The notes: generated by a model not told the origin, from the letters alone. Positions 1 through 5,805 are shown, counted from the stretch's first letter. The stretch: 5,805 nt of DNA from Propionibacteriales bacterium (GCA_017882655.1 JADGPB010000495.1:1-5805), one strand, 5' to 3'. Translations and numbers: made by a program.

Positions 1-72
1 AGGACGCTGCGCCGCGGCCAGGCCGTGCGCGGGGTCCTGATCGGCGATCGCGTGGTCGACGCCGCGCTGTGA
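1..72 (+). CDS. 3' end of an unrecognised gene (partial)
   Basis: The first reading frame is open from the window edge to a TGA at 70-72. It encodes 23 residues ending in GVLIGDRVVDAAL. The codons have the G/C-rich third positions typical of the other genes here. The opposite strand shows no ATG or GTG start in this stretch, which favours a plus-strand gene ending here. The gene converges on the HU gene, with 25 bp between the two stop codons. Too little is visible to assign a family; in related genomes this position is variable. No function is proposed. Confidence 0.45.
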   Translation, partial: RTLRRGQAVRGVLIGDRVVDAAL

Positions 73-97
73 CCGCCCCCGCGAGAGCAGCGGTGGA

Positions 98-385
98 TCA
101 GTCCTGTGGAGGACTCAGCCTCGCTTCGAACCTGGTCCCGATCCGGAACCGTACGTAGTCCTTCTCGACAGCTGCCTTGCGGGCACCCGTCTTCGGGTTG
201 CGAACGGTTCGAGCCTCTCGGTGCAGCTTCTCGAAGATGCCGAAACCGGAGATGGCCACACGGCCAGTACGAGCCGTCTCCGCGGCAATCGTGTCGGAGA
301 CAGCCTTCAGTGCTCTTTCGGCCTCAGCCTTGTTGCCGAAGTAGTAGCGCTCGGCAATCGCGGCGATCAGCTCGCCCTTGTTCAT
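98..385 (-). CDS. hup: HU-family histone-like DNA-binding protein (short, tail-less form)
   Basis: This 95-residue protein has the length of a bare HU/IHF fold. HU acts as a dimer that binds and bends DNA in the nucleoid. It begins MNKGELIAAIAE, a typical HU first helix. GFGIF (47-51) leads into the DNA-binding beta-arm, and RNPKTG (62-67) includes Pro64, the intercalating proline of the family. The usual glycine before RNP is a valine here (ARTVRNPKTG). The Lys/Ala/Pro-rich C-terminal extension of mycobacterial HupB and Streptomyces HupS is absent. The ATG at 385 was chosen because GGGGGAGGGG lies just upstream and the family starts at this Met; the open frame extends to 433 but adds only 16 non-homologous residues. 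The gene lies downstream of leuCD on the same strand, as hupB does in mycobacteria. The HU fold is secure; the paralogue type is inferred. Confidence 0.93.
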   Translation of the reverse strand: MNKGELIAAIAERYYFGNKAEAERALKAVSDTIAAETARTGRVAISGFGIFEKLHREARTVRNPKTGARKAAVEKDYVRFRIGTRFEARLSPPQD

Positions 386-429
386 CTCAGCCCCTCCCCC
401 GCAGGTGCTTCCCTGTGCGGGACCTCTAC

Positions 430-480
430 CCATCGATCCTATGCCTGACTAGGCACTCTACGAGAAAACGGTTCAAAAAG
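430..480 (-). promoter_or_regulatory. possible promoter region of the HU gene
   Basis: This is the AT-richest part of the leuD-HU spacer. On the minus strand TTGAAC (476-471) resembles a -35 box. The possible -10 boxes TAGTCA (451-446, 19-bp spacer) and TAGGAT (441-436, spacing too long) are both imperfect. An independent HU promoter here is plausible, because nucleoid proteins are usually expressed separately from amino-acid operons, but the boxes do not fit well. Confidence 0.25.
442..455. repeat. small inverted repeat upstream of HU
   Basis: TGCCT and AGGCA are perfect inverted arms separated by GACT. The element lies about 57-70 bp before the HU start codon and overlaps one of the possible -10 boxes. 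It could be an operator half-site pair or chance; a 5-bp arm is short. Confidence 0.3.
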
Positions 481-501
481 CGCCAGCCGTCTTGGGGGGC
501 G
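475..501 (-). terminator. weak terminator-like hairpin after leuD
   Basis: Read on the minus strand, CGCC (501-498) can pair with GGCG (484-481) around a partly paired interior. It is followed by C and five T residues (479-475), 24 bp past the leuD stop. The layout of stem followed by T-tract is right for an intrinsic terminator of leuCD, but the stem is short with a large internal loop. Transcription may instead continue into HU. Confidence 0.28.
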
Positions 502-524
502 ATCCGAATAGGGGGAAGAGATTC

Positions 525-1127
525 TCAGCCAGCAGTGTGGACAGGCAGGGTCCGAGGCTTGAAGGTCGGTCGGTGATCCTCGTACGTGGCGATCTGCTCG
601 GCGTGGGTCAGGGTGAGCCCGATGTCGTCGAGACCGTTGATGAGGCGGTAGCGCGTGTAGTCGTCGATGTCGAAGCCGTACGTGCGCTCGCCGGCCGTGA
701 TCTGCTTCTCGACGAGGTCCACGGTGATCTCCGCGCCCGGCGTCTCGGCGTAGGCCCACAGCTCCTCGACGACGTCTTGCGAGACCGTCGCGATGAGCAG
801 GCCGGCCTTGCCCGAGTTCGAGCGGAAGATGTCGCCGAAGCGCGAGCCGATGACGACCTTGAAACCGTAGTTCTGCAGCGCCCAGACGGCATGCTCGCGA
901 GAGGAGCCGGTGCCGAAGTCGGGGCCGGCGACCAGGATGGTCCCGTGAGAGTACGGCGCCGTGTTGAGGATGAAACCGGGGTCGTTGCGCCAGGCGGAGA
1001 ACAGACCGTCCTCGAAGCCGGACCGGGTGACCCGCTTGAGGTACACCGCGGGGATGATCTGGTCGGTGTCGACGTTGCTGCGTCGCAGCGGCGTGACGAT
1101 GCCGGTGTGTGTGGAGAAGGCGTCCAT
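525..1127 (-). CDS. leuD: 3-isopropylmalate dehydratase small subunit (LeuD)
   Basis: LeuD is the small subunit of isopropylmalate isomerase. With LeuC it converts 2-isopropylmalate to 3-isopropylmalate through a dehydrated intermediate, the second step of leucine synthesis from 2-oxoisovalerate, in the cytosol. The protein is 200 residues, the standard length. It opens with the swivelling-domain sequence TGIVTPLRRSNVDTDQIIP and carries YLKR (29-32). The aconitase small-subunit signature GPDFGTGSSREHA lies at 68-80. The ATG at 1127 follows AAAGGGGAA, about 8 nt away, which overlaps the leuC stop. The leuC-leuD gap is 13 bp, so the two are almost certainly cotranscribed and probably translationally coupled. 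No truncation or missing motif is seen. Confidence 0.98.
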   Translation of the reverse strand: MDAFSTHTGIVTPLRRSNVDTDQIIPAVYLKRVTRSGFEDGLFSAWRNDPGFILNTAPYSHGTILVAGPDFGTGSSREHAVWALQNYGFKVVIGSRFGDIFRSNSGKAGLLIATVSQDVVEELWAYAETPGAEITVDLVEKQITAGERTYGFDIDDYTRYRLINGLDDIGLTLTHAEQIATYEDHRPTFKPRTLPVHTAG

Positions 1128-1140
1128 GGCAGTTTCCCCT

Positions 1141-2538
<1,398 letters not shown>

Positions 2539-2566
2539 GAGCTTCCTCGCCCTCGTCGCCTCGGAG

Positions 2567-2584
2567 GCCGGCCCCGCGGCCGGC
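2567..2584 (-). promoter_or_regulatory. 7-bp GC hairpin in the leuC leader
   Basis: GCCGGCC (2567-2573) and GGCCGGC (2578-2584) are perfect inverted arms around a 4-nt loop. The hairpin ends 28 nt before the leuC ATG. It would be very stable in leader RNA. No T-tract follows it on the minus strand, so it is not an intrinsic terminator. I found no short leader peptide with leucine codons before leuC, so classical attenuation is not supported. It may influence RNA stability or translation, or be a chance structure in GC-rich DNA. Confidence 0.45.
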
Positions 2585-2599
2585 TCGTCCAGTATGGGG

Positions 2600-2635
2600 T
2601 TTACTGCCCAGCAAATGAGACGCTAGTATCAGAGT
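2600..2635 (+). promoter_or_regulatory. probable leaderless promoter of ndgR
   Basis: TTTACT (2600-2605) and TAGTAT (2624-2629) are separated by 18 bp; each matches the sigma-70-type consensus at 4 of 6 positions. Exactly 6 nt separate the -10 box from the ATG at 2636, which places the likely transcription start on the start codon. No Shine-Dalgarno sequence is present upstream of that ATG. Together these indicate a leaderless mRNA, which is common in actinobacteria. Confidence 0.62.
2616..2631. promoter_or_regulatory. candidate regulator operator (imperfect palindrome)
   Basis: TGAGAC and GTATCA are inverted arms around GCTA, and five of the six arm positions pair. The element covers the ndgR -10 box and lies on the upstream side of any leuC promoter. 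A dimeric IclR regulator bound here could repress its own gene and control leuCD. The palindrome is seen directly; its assignment as the NdgR/LtbR site is inference. Confidence 0.45.
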
Positions 2636-3361
2636 ATGGACAACTCGAGTGGTGTTGGCGTTCTCGACAAGGCGGCGCTGGTGCTCAGCGCCCTGGAATC
2701 CGGGCCGACCACCCTGGCAGGACTGGTGAGCGCGACCGGCCTGGCCCGTCCTACCGCGCACCGCCTGGCGGTCGCCCTCGAGCACCACCGGCTCGTGAGC
2801 CGCGACCTCCACGGCCGGTTCGTACTCGGCCCACGCCTCACCGAGCTGGCCTCCGCCGCCGGCGAGGACCGTCTACTGGCGACTGCAGGTCCCATTCTTG
2901 CGCGCCTTCGCGACATCACGGGCGAATCGGCGCAGCTTTTCCGCCGGCAGGGCGACATTCGCGTGTGCGCCGCTGCGGCAGAACGCCCTTCGGGTCTCCG
3001 CGACACGGTCCCAGTCGGCTCGCAGCTCACGATGAGTGCCGGCTCGGCCGCACAGGTACTGCTGGCCTGGGAGGAGCCCGAGAGGATCCAGCGAGGCCTT
3101 ACGGGAGCGAACTTCTCGGCGGTCGCACTGGCAGCCGTACGGCGTCGTGGCTGGTGCCAGTCGGTCGCCGAGCGCGAGGCCGGAGTCGCATCGGTCTCCG
3201 CTCCGGTACGGTCGCCGTCCGGCAAGGTCATCGCAGCCGTCAGCGTCTCCGGACCCATCGAGCGGCTCACTCGCCAGCCTGGCCGCCTCCACGCGGCCGC
3301 CGTGATGGCCGCTGCCGAGAGGCTCTCCGAGGTCCTGCGTCGTACGGGCGCAGCCGAATAG
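2636..3361 (+). CDS. ndgR: IclR-family regulator of leucine and amino-acid genes (NdgR/LtbR/AreB type)
   Basis: This is a 241-residue cytosolic transcription factor. The N-terminal winged helix-turn-helix covers about residues 8-65, with TTLAGLVSATGLARPTAHRL at 25-44 spanning the recognition region. The C-terminal IclR effector domain covers about 75-238, including GESAQLFRRQGDIRVC and GVASVSAPVRSPSGKVIAAV. The start MDNSSGVGVLDKAALVL matches the characterised Streptomyces NdgR and Corynebacterium LtbR group as I recall it. In C. glutamicum LtbR represses leuB, leuCD and trp genes; in Streptomyces NdgR controls branched-chain and sulfur amino-acid genes. Divergence from leuC, the conserved arrangement, supports the same role here. 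The gene is probably leaderless and autoregulated. Its stop is TAG. The ligand cannot be read from the sequence. Confidence 0.93.
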   Translation: MDNSSGVGVLDKAALVLSALESGPTTLAGLVSATGLARPTAHRLAVALEHHRLVSRDLHGRFVLGPRLTELASAAGEDRLLATAGPILARLRDITGESAQLFRRQGDIRVCAAAAERPSGLRDTVPVGSQLTMSAGSAAQVLLAWEEPERIQRGLTGANFSAVALAAVRRRGWCQSVAEREAGVASVSAPVRSPSGKVIAAVSVSGPIERLTRQPGRLHAAAVMAAAERLSEVLRRTGAAE

Positions 3362-3419
3362 GCACACTTCGGGCGCCGCAAGCCTTGTCGCACCGGCGCA
3401 CAGCGTGTTCCATGGAGAT

Positions 3420-3827
3420 GTGATCACTTTCGATCTGGCCCGCGAGCTCGTGGTTGCCGGGATGCCCTGGATGCCCTCCTCGGGCGACCGCTTCGCCATC
3501 CCCGGCCGGGAGATGGACGAAGAGGTCTTCCACGTCGCCGAGATGACCATCGAGGTGGCATCCCACCACGGTGAGGGTGTCGTGAAGTTCAACGGCACCA
3601 CCGAGTGGGCGCTCGACTCGATCCCCTCGGACAGCGTCCTGTGGCTCCCCCGCGAGGACCAGCTCCGCGACGCCCTCGGACAGAGCCTCGTCGCGCTCGA
3701 GCACGAGGGCAACGAGTGGATCGTCACGTACGGGTCGGGTGAGCACCTGGATCGCGTCCGCGACACCGATGTCGAGTGCGGCTATGCGCGTGCGCTCGTG
3801 GCCGTGCTCGAACACTCCGGCGGCTAG
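3420..3827 (+). CDS. conserved actinobacterial protein of unknown function
   Basis: This 135-residue acidic, soluble-looking protein has no signal peptide, membrane segment or cysteine motif. Recognisable conserved blocks are LAREL..AGMPWMPSSGDRF near the N-terminus, FNGTTEWALDS (57-67) and WLPREDQLRDALG (75-87). I recognise close relatives across actinobacteria, often labelled pilus assembly protein CpaE. Nothing here supports that label: CpaE is a much larger ATPase-like protein and no P-loop is present. The start is uncertain. GTG at 3420 gives MITFDLAREL, which resembles relatives, and GGAG lies only 2 nt upstream. An in-frame GTG at 3405 would add five residues but has no ribosome-binding site. 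It follows ndgR by 58 bp and precedes a hydrolase gene by 9 bp. Function is unknown. Confidence 0.82.
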   Translation: MITFDLARELVVAGMPWMPSSGDRFAIPGREMDEEVFHVAEMTIEVASHHGEGVVKFNGTTEWALDSIPSDSVLWLPREDQLRDALGQSLVALEHEGNEWIVTYGSGEHLDRVRDTDVECGYARALVAVLEHSGG

Positions 3828-3836
3828 CCTGAAAGG
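3825..3836 (+). promoter_or_regulatory. possible leaderless -10 element of the hydrolase gene
   Basis: TAGCCT (3825-3830) fits the actinobacterial TAnnnT -10 pattern and stands exactly 6 nt before the GTG at 3837. Its first three bases are also the stop codon of the preceding gene. GAAAGG immediately abuts the GTG, too close for a normal Shine-Dalgarno. No -35 box is visible 16-18 bp upstream. The spacing is what a leaderless start would show. Confidence 0.45.
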
Positions 3837-4694
3837 GTGTTCGACCTCTTCGGGGACCTCACCCCCAGCACGCTCACCCGTCCTGATGGCACCCACCTGG
3901 CGATGCTGACCGCCGAGGCGGATCCGTCGAAGGGCGTCGTGCTGGCCGTCCACGGCTTCACGGGCGCCAAGGAGGACTTCATCTTCCTTCTCCCGGAGCT
4001 CGCGGCGAAGGGATGGACGGCCTGCGCGCTCGACCTGCGCGGGGTACACCAGTCGATCTCGCACGGACCGTACGACCTCGACACGCTCGCTGACGACCTC
4101 GTCGCCGTCGCGAGGCACCTCGGGGCACCGGTCCACCTCGTCGCGCACTCCTTCGGCGGCCTATCGGCCCAGCGGGCCGTCATCGCCGATCCCGAGGCGT
4201 TCGCCTCGCTCACGCTGGTCTGCTCCGGGCCTGCCGGCTTCATGGCGTCGCCCGACCTCATCCCCATCACGATCGACCGCTTGACGATGTTCCAGGGCGC
4301 GCTCGCGGGCCACACCCTGCACCAAGCCTGGGACGCGAAGACCGCGTACGAGAACGTCGAGATGCACCCCGCGATGGCGTCGTTCCTGCGGGAGCGGTTC
4401 GTGGTGGGCAGCCACGAGGCAGCGGTGCACAACGTCGAGGACCTGCTCCACGCCGGCGACGTCGTGGACGCCTTGGCCGCAGCCGGAGTGCCGTGTGCCG
4501 TCATGTACGGCGAGCGCGACGGCACCTGGAACCAGGCGACACAGAACGAGATGGCCGTACGGCTGGGTACGACGCCGATCGTCATCCCCGACTCGACCCA
4601 CCTGCCGATGCTCGAGAACGTCGATGCGACCGCGGAGGCGCTCGAGAAGATCTTCGCGTCGGCCTCTCAGGCCACGTCCGCCGAAAGGGCGTGA
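3837..4694 (+). CDS. alpha/beta hydrolase
   Basis: This is a 285-residue member of the alpha/beta-hydrolase fold, without a signal peptide and presumably cytosolic. The oxyanion loop HGFTG is at 39-43. The nucleophile elbow is AHSFGG with Ser105; the first glycine of GxSxG is alanine. The acid is probably Asp228 in YGERDGTW, and His255 in DSTHLPMLE completes the triad. A cap region of roughly 125-205 separates the two halves. The substrate cannot be deduced, because the fold includes esterases, lipases, peroxidases and lyases. The GTG start at 3837 gives MFDLFGDL and has no properly spaced ribosome-binding site, consistent with a leaderless mRNA. The last 28 bp overlap the end of the convergent restriction-enzyme remnant. 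The final residues (ASASQATSAERA) lie beyond the fold and could have been altered by that junction. Confidence 0.92.
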   Translation: MFDLFGDLTPSTLTRPDGTHLAMLTAEADPSKGVVLAVHGFTGAKEDFIFLLPELAAKGWTACALDLRGVHQSISHGPYDLDTLADDLVAVARHLGAPVHLVAHSFGGLSAQRAVIADPEAFASLTLVCSGPAGFMASPDLIPITIDRLTMFQGALAGHTLHQAWDAKTAYENVEMHPAMASFLRERFVVGSHEAAVHNVEDLLHAGDVVDALAAAGVPCAVMYGERDGTWNQATQNEMAVRLGTTPIVIPDSTHLPMLENVDATAEALEKIFASASQATSAERA

Positions 4695-4939
4695 GCCTTC
4701 ACGTCGCGGAGGATCTCGACGATCACGCCGACCTCCTGCGGGAAGATGACGTCGAGGTGACCGTGATCGATGTACGGCGACTCGTACAGCCGGCTCGGAT
4801 CCATCAAACCGTTCGCGGTGAGCTCCTCGATGATGAGCTGTACGAAGCGGATCTGGTCGACGGAGAATCGGGTCTGGTCGAGGAAGGCCGCAAACGCTTC
4901 CGTCGCTGCCATTCGGTCGACGCTCGCGGCGGGATCCGG
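4667..4939 (-). pseudogene. hsdR: remnant of type I restriction enzyme R subunit (C-terminal domain only)
   Basis: The open frame from ATG 4912 to TGA 4667 gives 81 residues. Its sequence FLDQTRFSVDQIRFVQLIIE (10-29), followed by ANGLMDPSRLYESPY (33-47), is the hallmark of the extreme C-terminus of HsdR proteins with an EcoEI_R_C-type ending (PF08463-like). A full HsdR is about 900-1000 residues or more, with a nuclease domain and SF2 helicase motors, all absent here. The frame stays open from the trpS stop (4942-4940). The codons just before the ATG read AASVDR, resembling the LVGLDR-type sequence that precedes AAxxAF in HsdR, so homology seems to begin upstream of the apparent start. No ribosome-binding site precedes the ATG. 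No hsdM or hsdS lies nearby. It is most likely a scar of a lost restriction-modification island; expression as a small protein cannot be excluded. Its end overlaps the hydrolase by 28 bp. Confidence 0.75.
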
Positions 4940-5805
4940 TCAGTAGACCATCTTCATCGCCGTACGAACCTCTGCCAGCGTGGCGTCGGCGACGGAGTTC
5001 GCGCGGGCATTGCCGTCGGCGAGGATCTGCTCGAGTTGCGCGGGATCGGCGACGAGCTCGGCCCGCCGGGCCCGATGACCTGCCAGCCCCTCGTTGACGG
5101 CCTCGGTGACGAGCTTCTTCAACCCGCCGCCGCCGGCGTCGCCGAGCTCAGCCGCGATCTCGACCGGGTCGCGCTTGAGGAACAGCGCCGCGAGGTTCAC
5201 GAGGTTGGACACCTCGGGGCGGTTGACCGGGTCGTACGTGATGTGGCGGTCGGAGTCGGTGACGGCCTTCTTGATGAGCTTGGCGGTCTCGTCGGCCGTC
5301 ATGCCCAGCTCGATGACGTTGCCGCGGGACTTGCTCATCTTGGCGCCGTCCATCCCGAGGATGACCGCACCACCCTCCGAGAGCAGCGCGTCAGGCGCCC
5401 GGAACACCGGTGTGGAGGCGTCCGCCCTCCCGTACCGCTCGTCGAACCTCCGCGCGATCACCCGCGCCTGCTCGAGGTGCGGCAGCTGGTCCTTGCCGAC
5501 GGGTACGAGGTTGGCCTTGCAGAACAGGATGTCCGCCGCCTGGTGGACCGGGTACGTGAGCAGCAGCGCCGACATCGGACGGTCGCCGGTGTCGTCGAGC
5601 TCCGCCTTGACCGTGGGGTTGCGGCGCAGCTCCGCGTCGGTGACCAGCGACAGGAAGGGCAGCATGAGCTGGTTGAGCGCCGGCACCGACGAGTGGGTGA
5701 AGATCGTCGTCTTCACCGGGTCGAGGCCGAGCGCCAGGTAGTCGGCCATCATCGAGTACACGCGCTCGCGGATCGGTCCGACACCGTCACGGTCGGTGAT
5801 CACCT
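4940..5805 (-). CDS. trpS: tryptophanyl-tRNA synthetase (N-terminus beyond window)
   Basis: This class I synthetase charges tRNA-Trp with tryptophan in the cytosol. About 287 C-terminal residues are visible; the HIGH motif and the true start lie off the right edge. The catalytic KMSKS loop is intact in DGAKMSKSRGN (5341-5327 for KMSKS). Other TrpRS blocks are LTYPVHQAADILF and VPVGKDQLPHLEQAR. The AVTDSD and PEVSNLVNL blocks precede the helical C-terminal domain. Canonical enzymes such as E. coli TrpRS read VPVGEDQ where this has VPVGKDQLPHLE. Together with RRNPTVKAEL this resembles the second bacterial type (Deinococcus TrpRS-II, indolmycin-insensitive Streptomyces enzyme). That subtype is inferred from memory. 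The C-terminus EVRTAMKMVY looks complete. The TGA stop at 4942-4940 lies 27 bp from the apparent start of the HsdR remnant, in the same frame. Confidence 0.95.
   Translation of the reverse strand, partial: VITDRDGVGPIRERVYSMMADYLALGLDPVKTTIFTHSSVPALNQLMLPFLSLVTDAELRRNPTVKAELDDTGDRPMSALLLTYPVHQAADILFCKANLVPVGKDQLPHLEQARVIARRFDERYGRADASTPVFRAPDALLSEGGAVILGMDGAKMSKSRGNVIELGMTADETAKLIKKAVTDSDRHITYDPVNRPEVSNLVNLAALFLKRDPVEIAAELGDAGGGGLKKLVTEAVNEGLAGHRARRAELVADPAQLEQILADGNARANSVADATLAEVRTAMKMVY

Larger units (their letters stand above)
2539..2635. promoter_or_regulatory. divergent control region between leuC and ndgR
   Basis: These 97 bp must hold the promoters of both the leuCD operon and the regulator. 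The half near the regulator is relatively AT-rich and the half near leuC is very GC-rich. The regulator's promoter is clear. For leuC the best -10-like sequence on the minus strand is CATACT (2596-2591), but no good -35 lies 16-18 bp upstream of it. If that box is used, the leuC leader would be about 45-50 nt and include the hairpin at 2567-2584. AGTAT occurs three times on the plus strand (2591, 2625, 2632). Confidence 0.7.

Noticed and set aside
73..97. Bidirectional terminator between the first gene and HU
   Set aside because: Only a 4-bp CCGC/GCGG pairing with a 12-nt loop and no T-tract is present, which is too weak to call.
386..433. Upstream GTG/ATG extension of HU
   Set aside because: The extra 16 residues (rich in Gly, Pro and Cys) have no counterpart in HU proteins, and they cover the strong ribosome-binding site that belongs to the Met at 385.
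2539..2600. Leucine attenuator with leader peptide before leuC
   Set aside because: No start codon followed by a leucine-rich short frame is present on the minus strand, and the hairpin lacks a T-tract.
3405..3419. Earlier GTG start for the unknown protein
   Set aside because: No ribosome-binding site or leaderless -10 box precedes it, and the MITFDLA start better matches relatives. The choice is not certain.
3420..3827. Naming the small protein CpaE
   Set aside because: No P-loop, receiver-like domain or pilus genes are visible, and the protein is far too short for CpaE.
2873..4148. Long minus-strand open frames opposite ndgR, the unknown gene and the hydrolase
   Set aside because: They overlap three plus-strand genes with conserved motifs and have no recognisable domains of their own.
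4667..5805. TrpRS-HsdR fusion through stop-codon readthrough or selenocysteine at TGA 4942-4940
   Set aside because: The shared frame is a one-in-three coincidence. The TrpRS C-terminus is complete at the TGA, and no readthrough or SECIS-like element is evident.

Overview
This is a high-GC window whose codon use strongly favours G or C at third positions. Gene content and order point to an actinobacterium, most likely Nocardioidaceae-like; the family placement is inference. The core is the actinobacterial leucine locus. HU, leuD and leuC lie on the minus strand, and an IclR-family regulator of the NdgR/LtbR/AreB group is divergently transcribed from leuC. Mycobacteria (hupB-leuD-leuC / Rv2989) have the same arrangement.

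Layout from left to right. Positions 1-72 hold the 3' end of an unrecognised plus-strand gene. It converges on a tail-less HU-type DNA-binding protein (98-385, minus). A 139-bp spacer follows, with a weak terminator-like hairpin and a small inverted repeat. Next is the isopropylmalate isomerase operon leuC-leuD (525-2538, minus), in which the leuD Shine-Dalgarno overlaps the leuC stop. The 97-bp divergent region 2539-2635 carries a probable leaderless promoter for the regulator, an imperfect 16-bp palindrome over its -10 box (a candidate autoregulatory operator), and a 7-bp GC hairpin in the leuC leader. Downstream of ndgR (2636-3361) come a conserved actinobacterial protein of unknown function (3420-3827) and an alpha/beta hydrolase (3837-4694). 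The hydrolase's probable leaderless -10 box overlaps the stop codon of the preceding gene.

The right end is the unusual part. An 81-codon minus-strand reading frame (4667-4912) matches only the extreme C-terminal (EcoEI_R_C-like) domain of a type I restriction enzyme R subunit. It sits between the hydrolase, whose 3' end it overlaps by 28 bp, and trpS. Its homology appears to run a few codons upstream of its ATG, almost to the trpS stop codon. This is best read as the scar of a lost or recombined type I restriction-modification system. The window ends inside trpS (4940-5805, minus, N-terminus missing). That enzyme has an intact KMSKS loop and sequence signatures resembling the second (auxiliary, TrpRS-II) type.

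Functionally, LeuC and LeuD form the isomerase of leucine synthesis and the divergent IclR protein is its likely controller. The other genes are neighbours without a demonstrated link. I see no rRNA, tRNA, CRISPR array, intact mobile element, or convincing undescribed multi-gene system. No gene-free stretch exceeds 140 bp.
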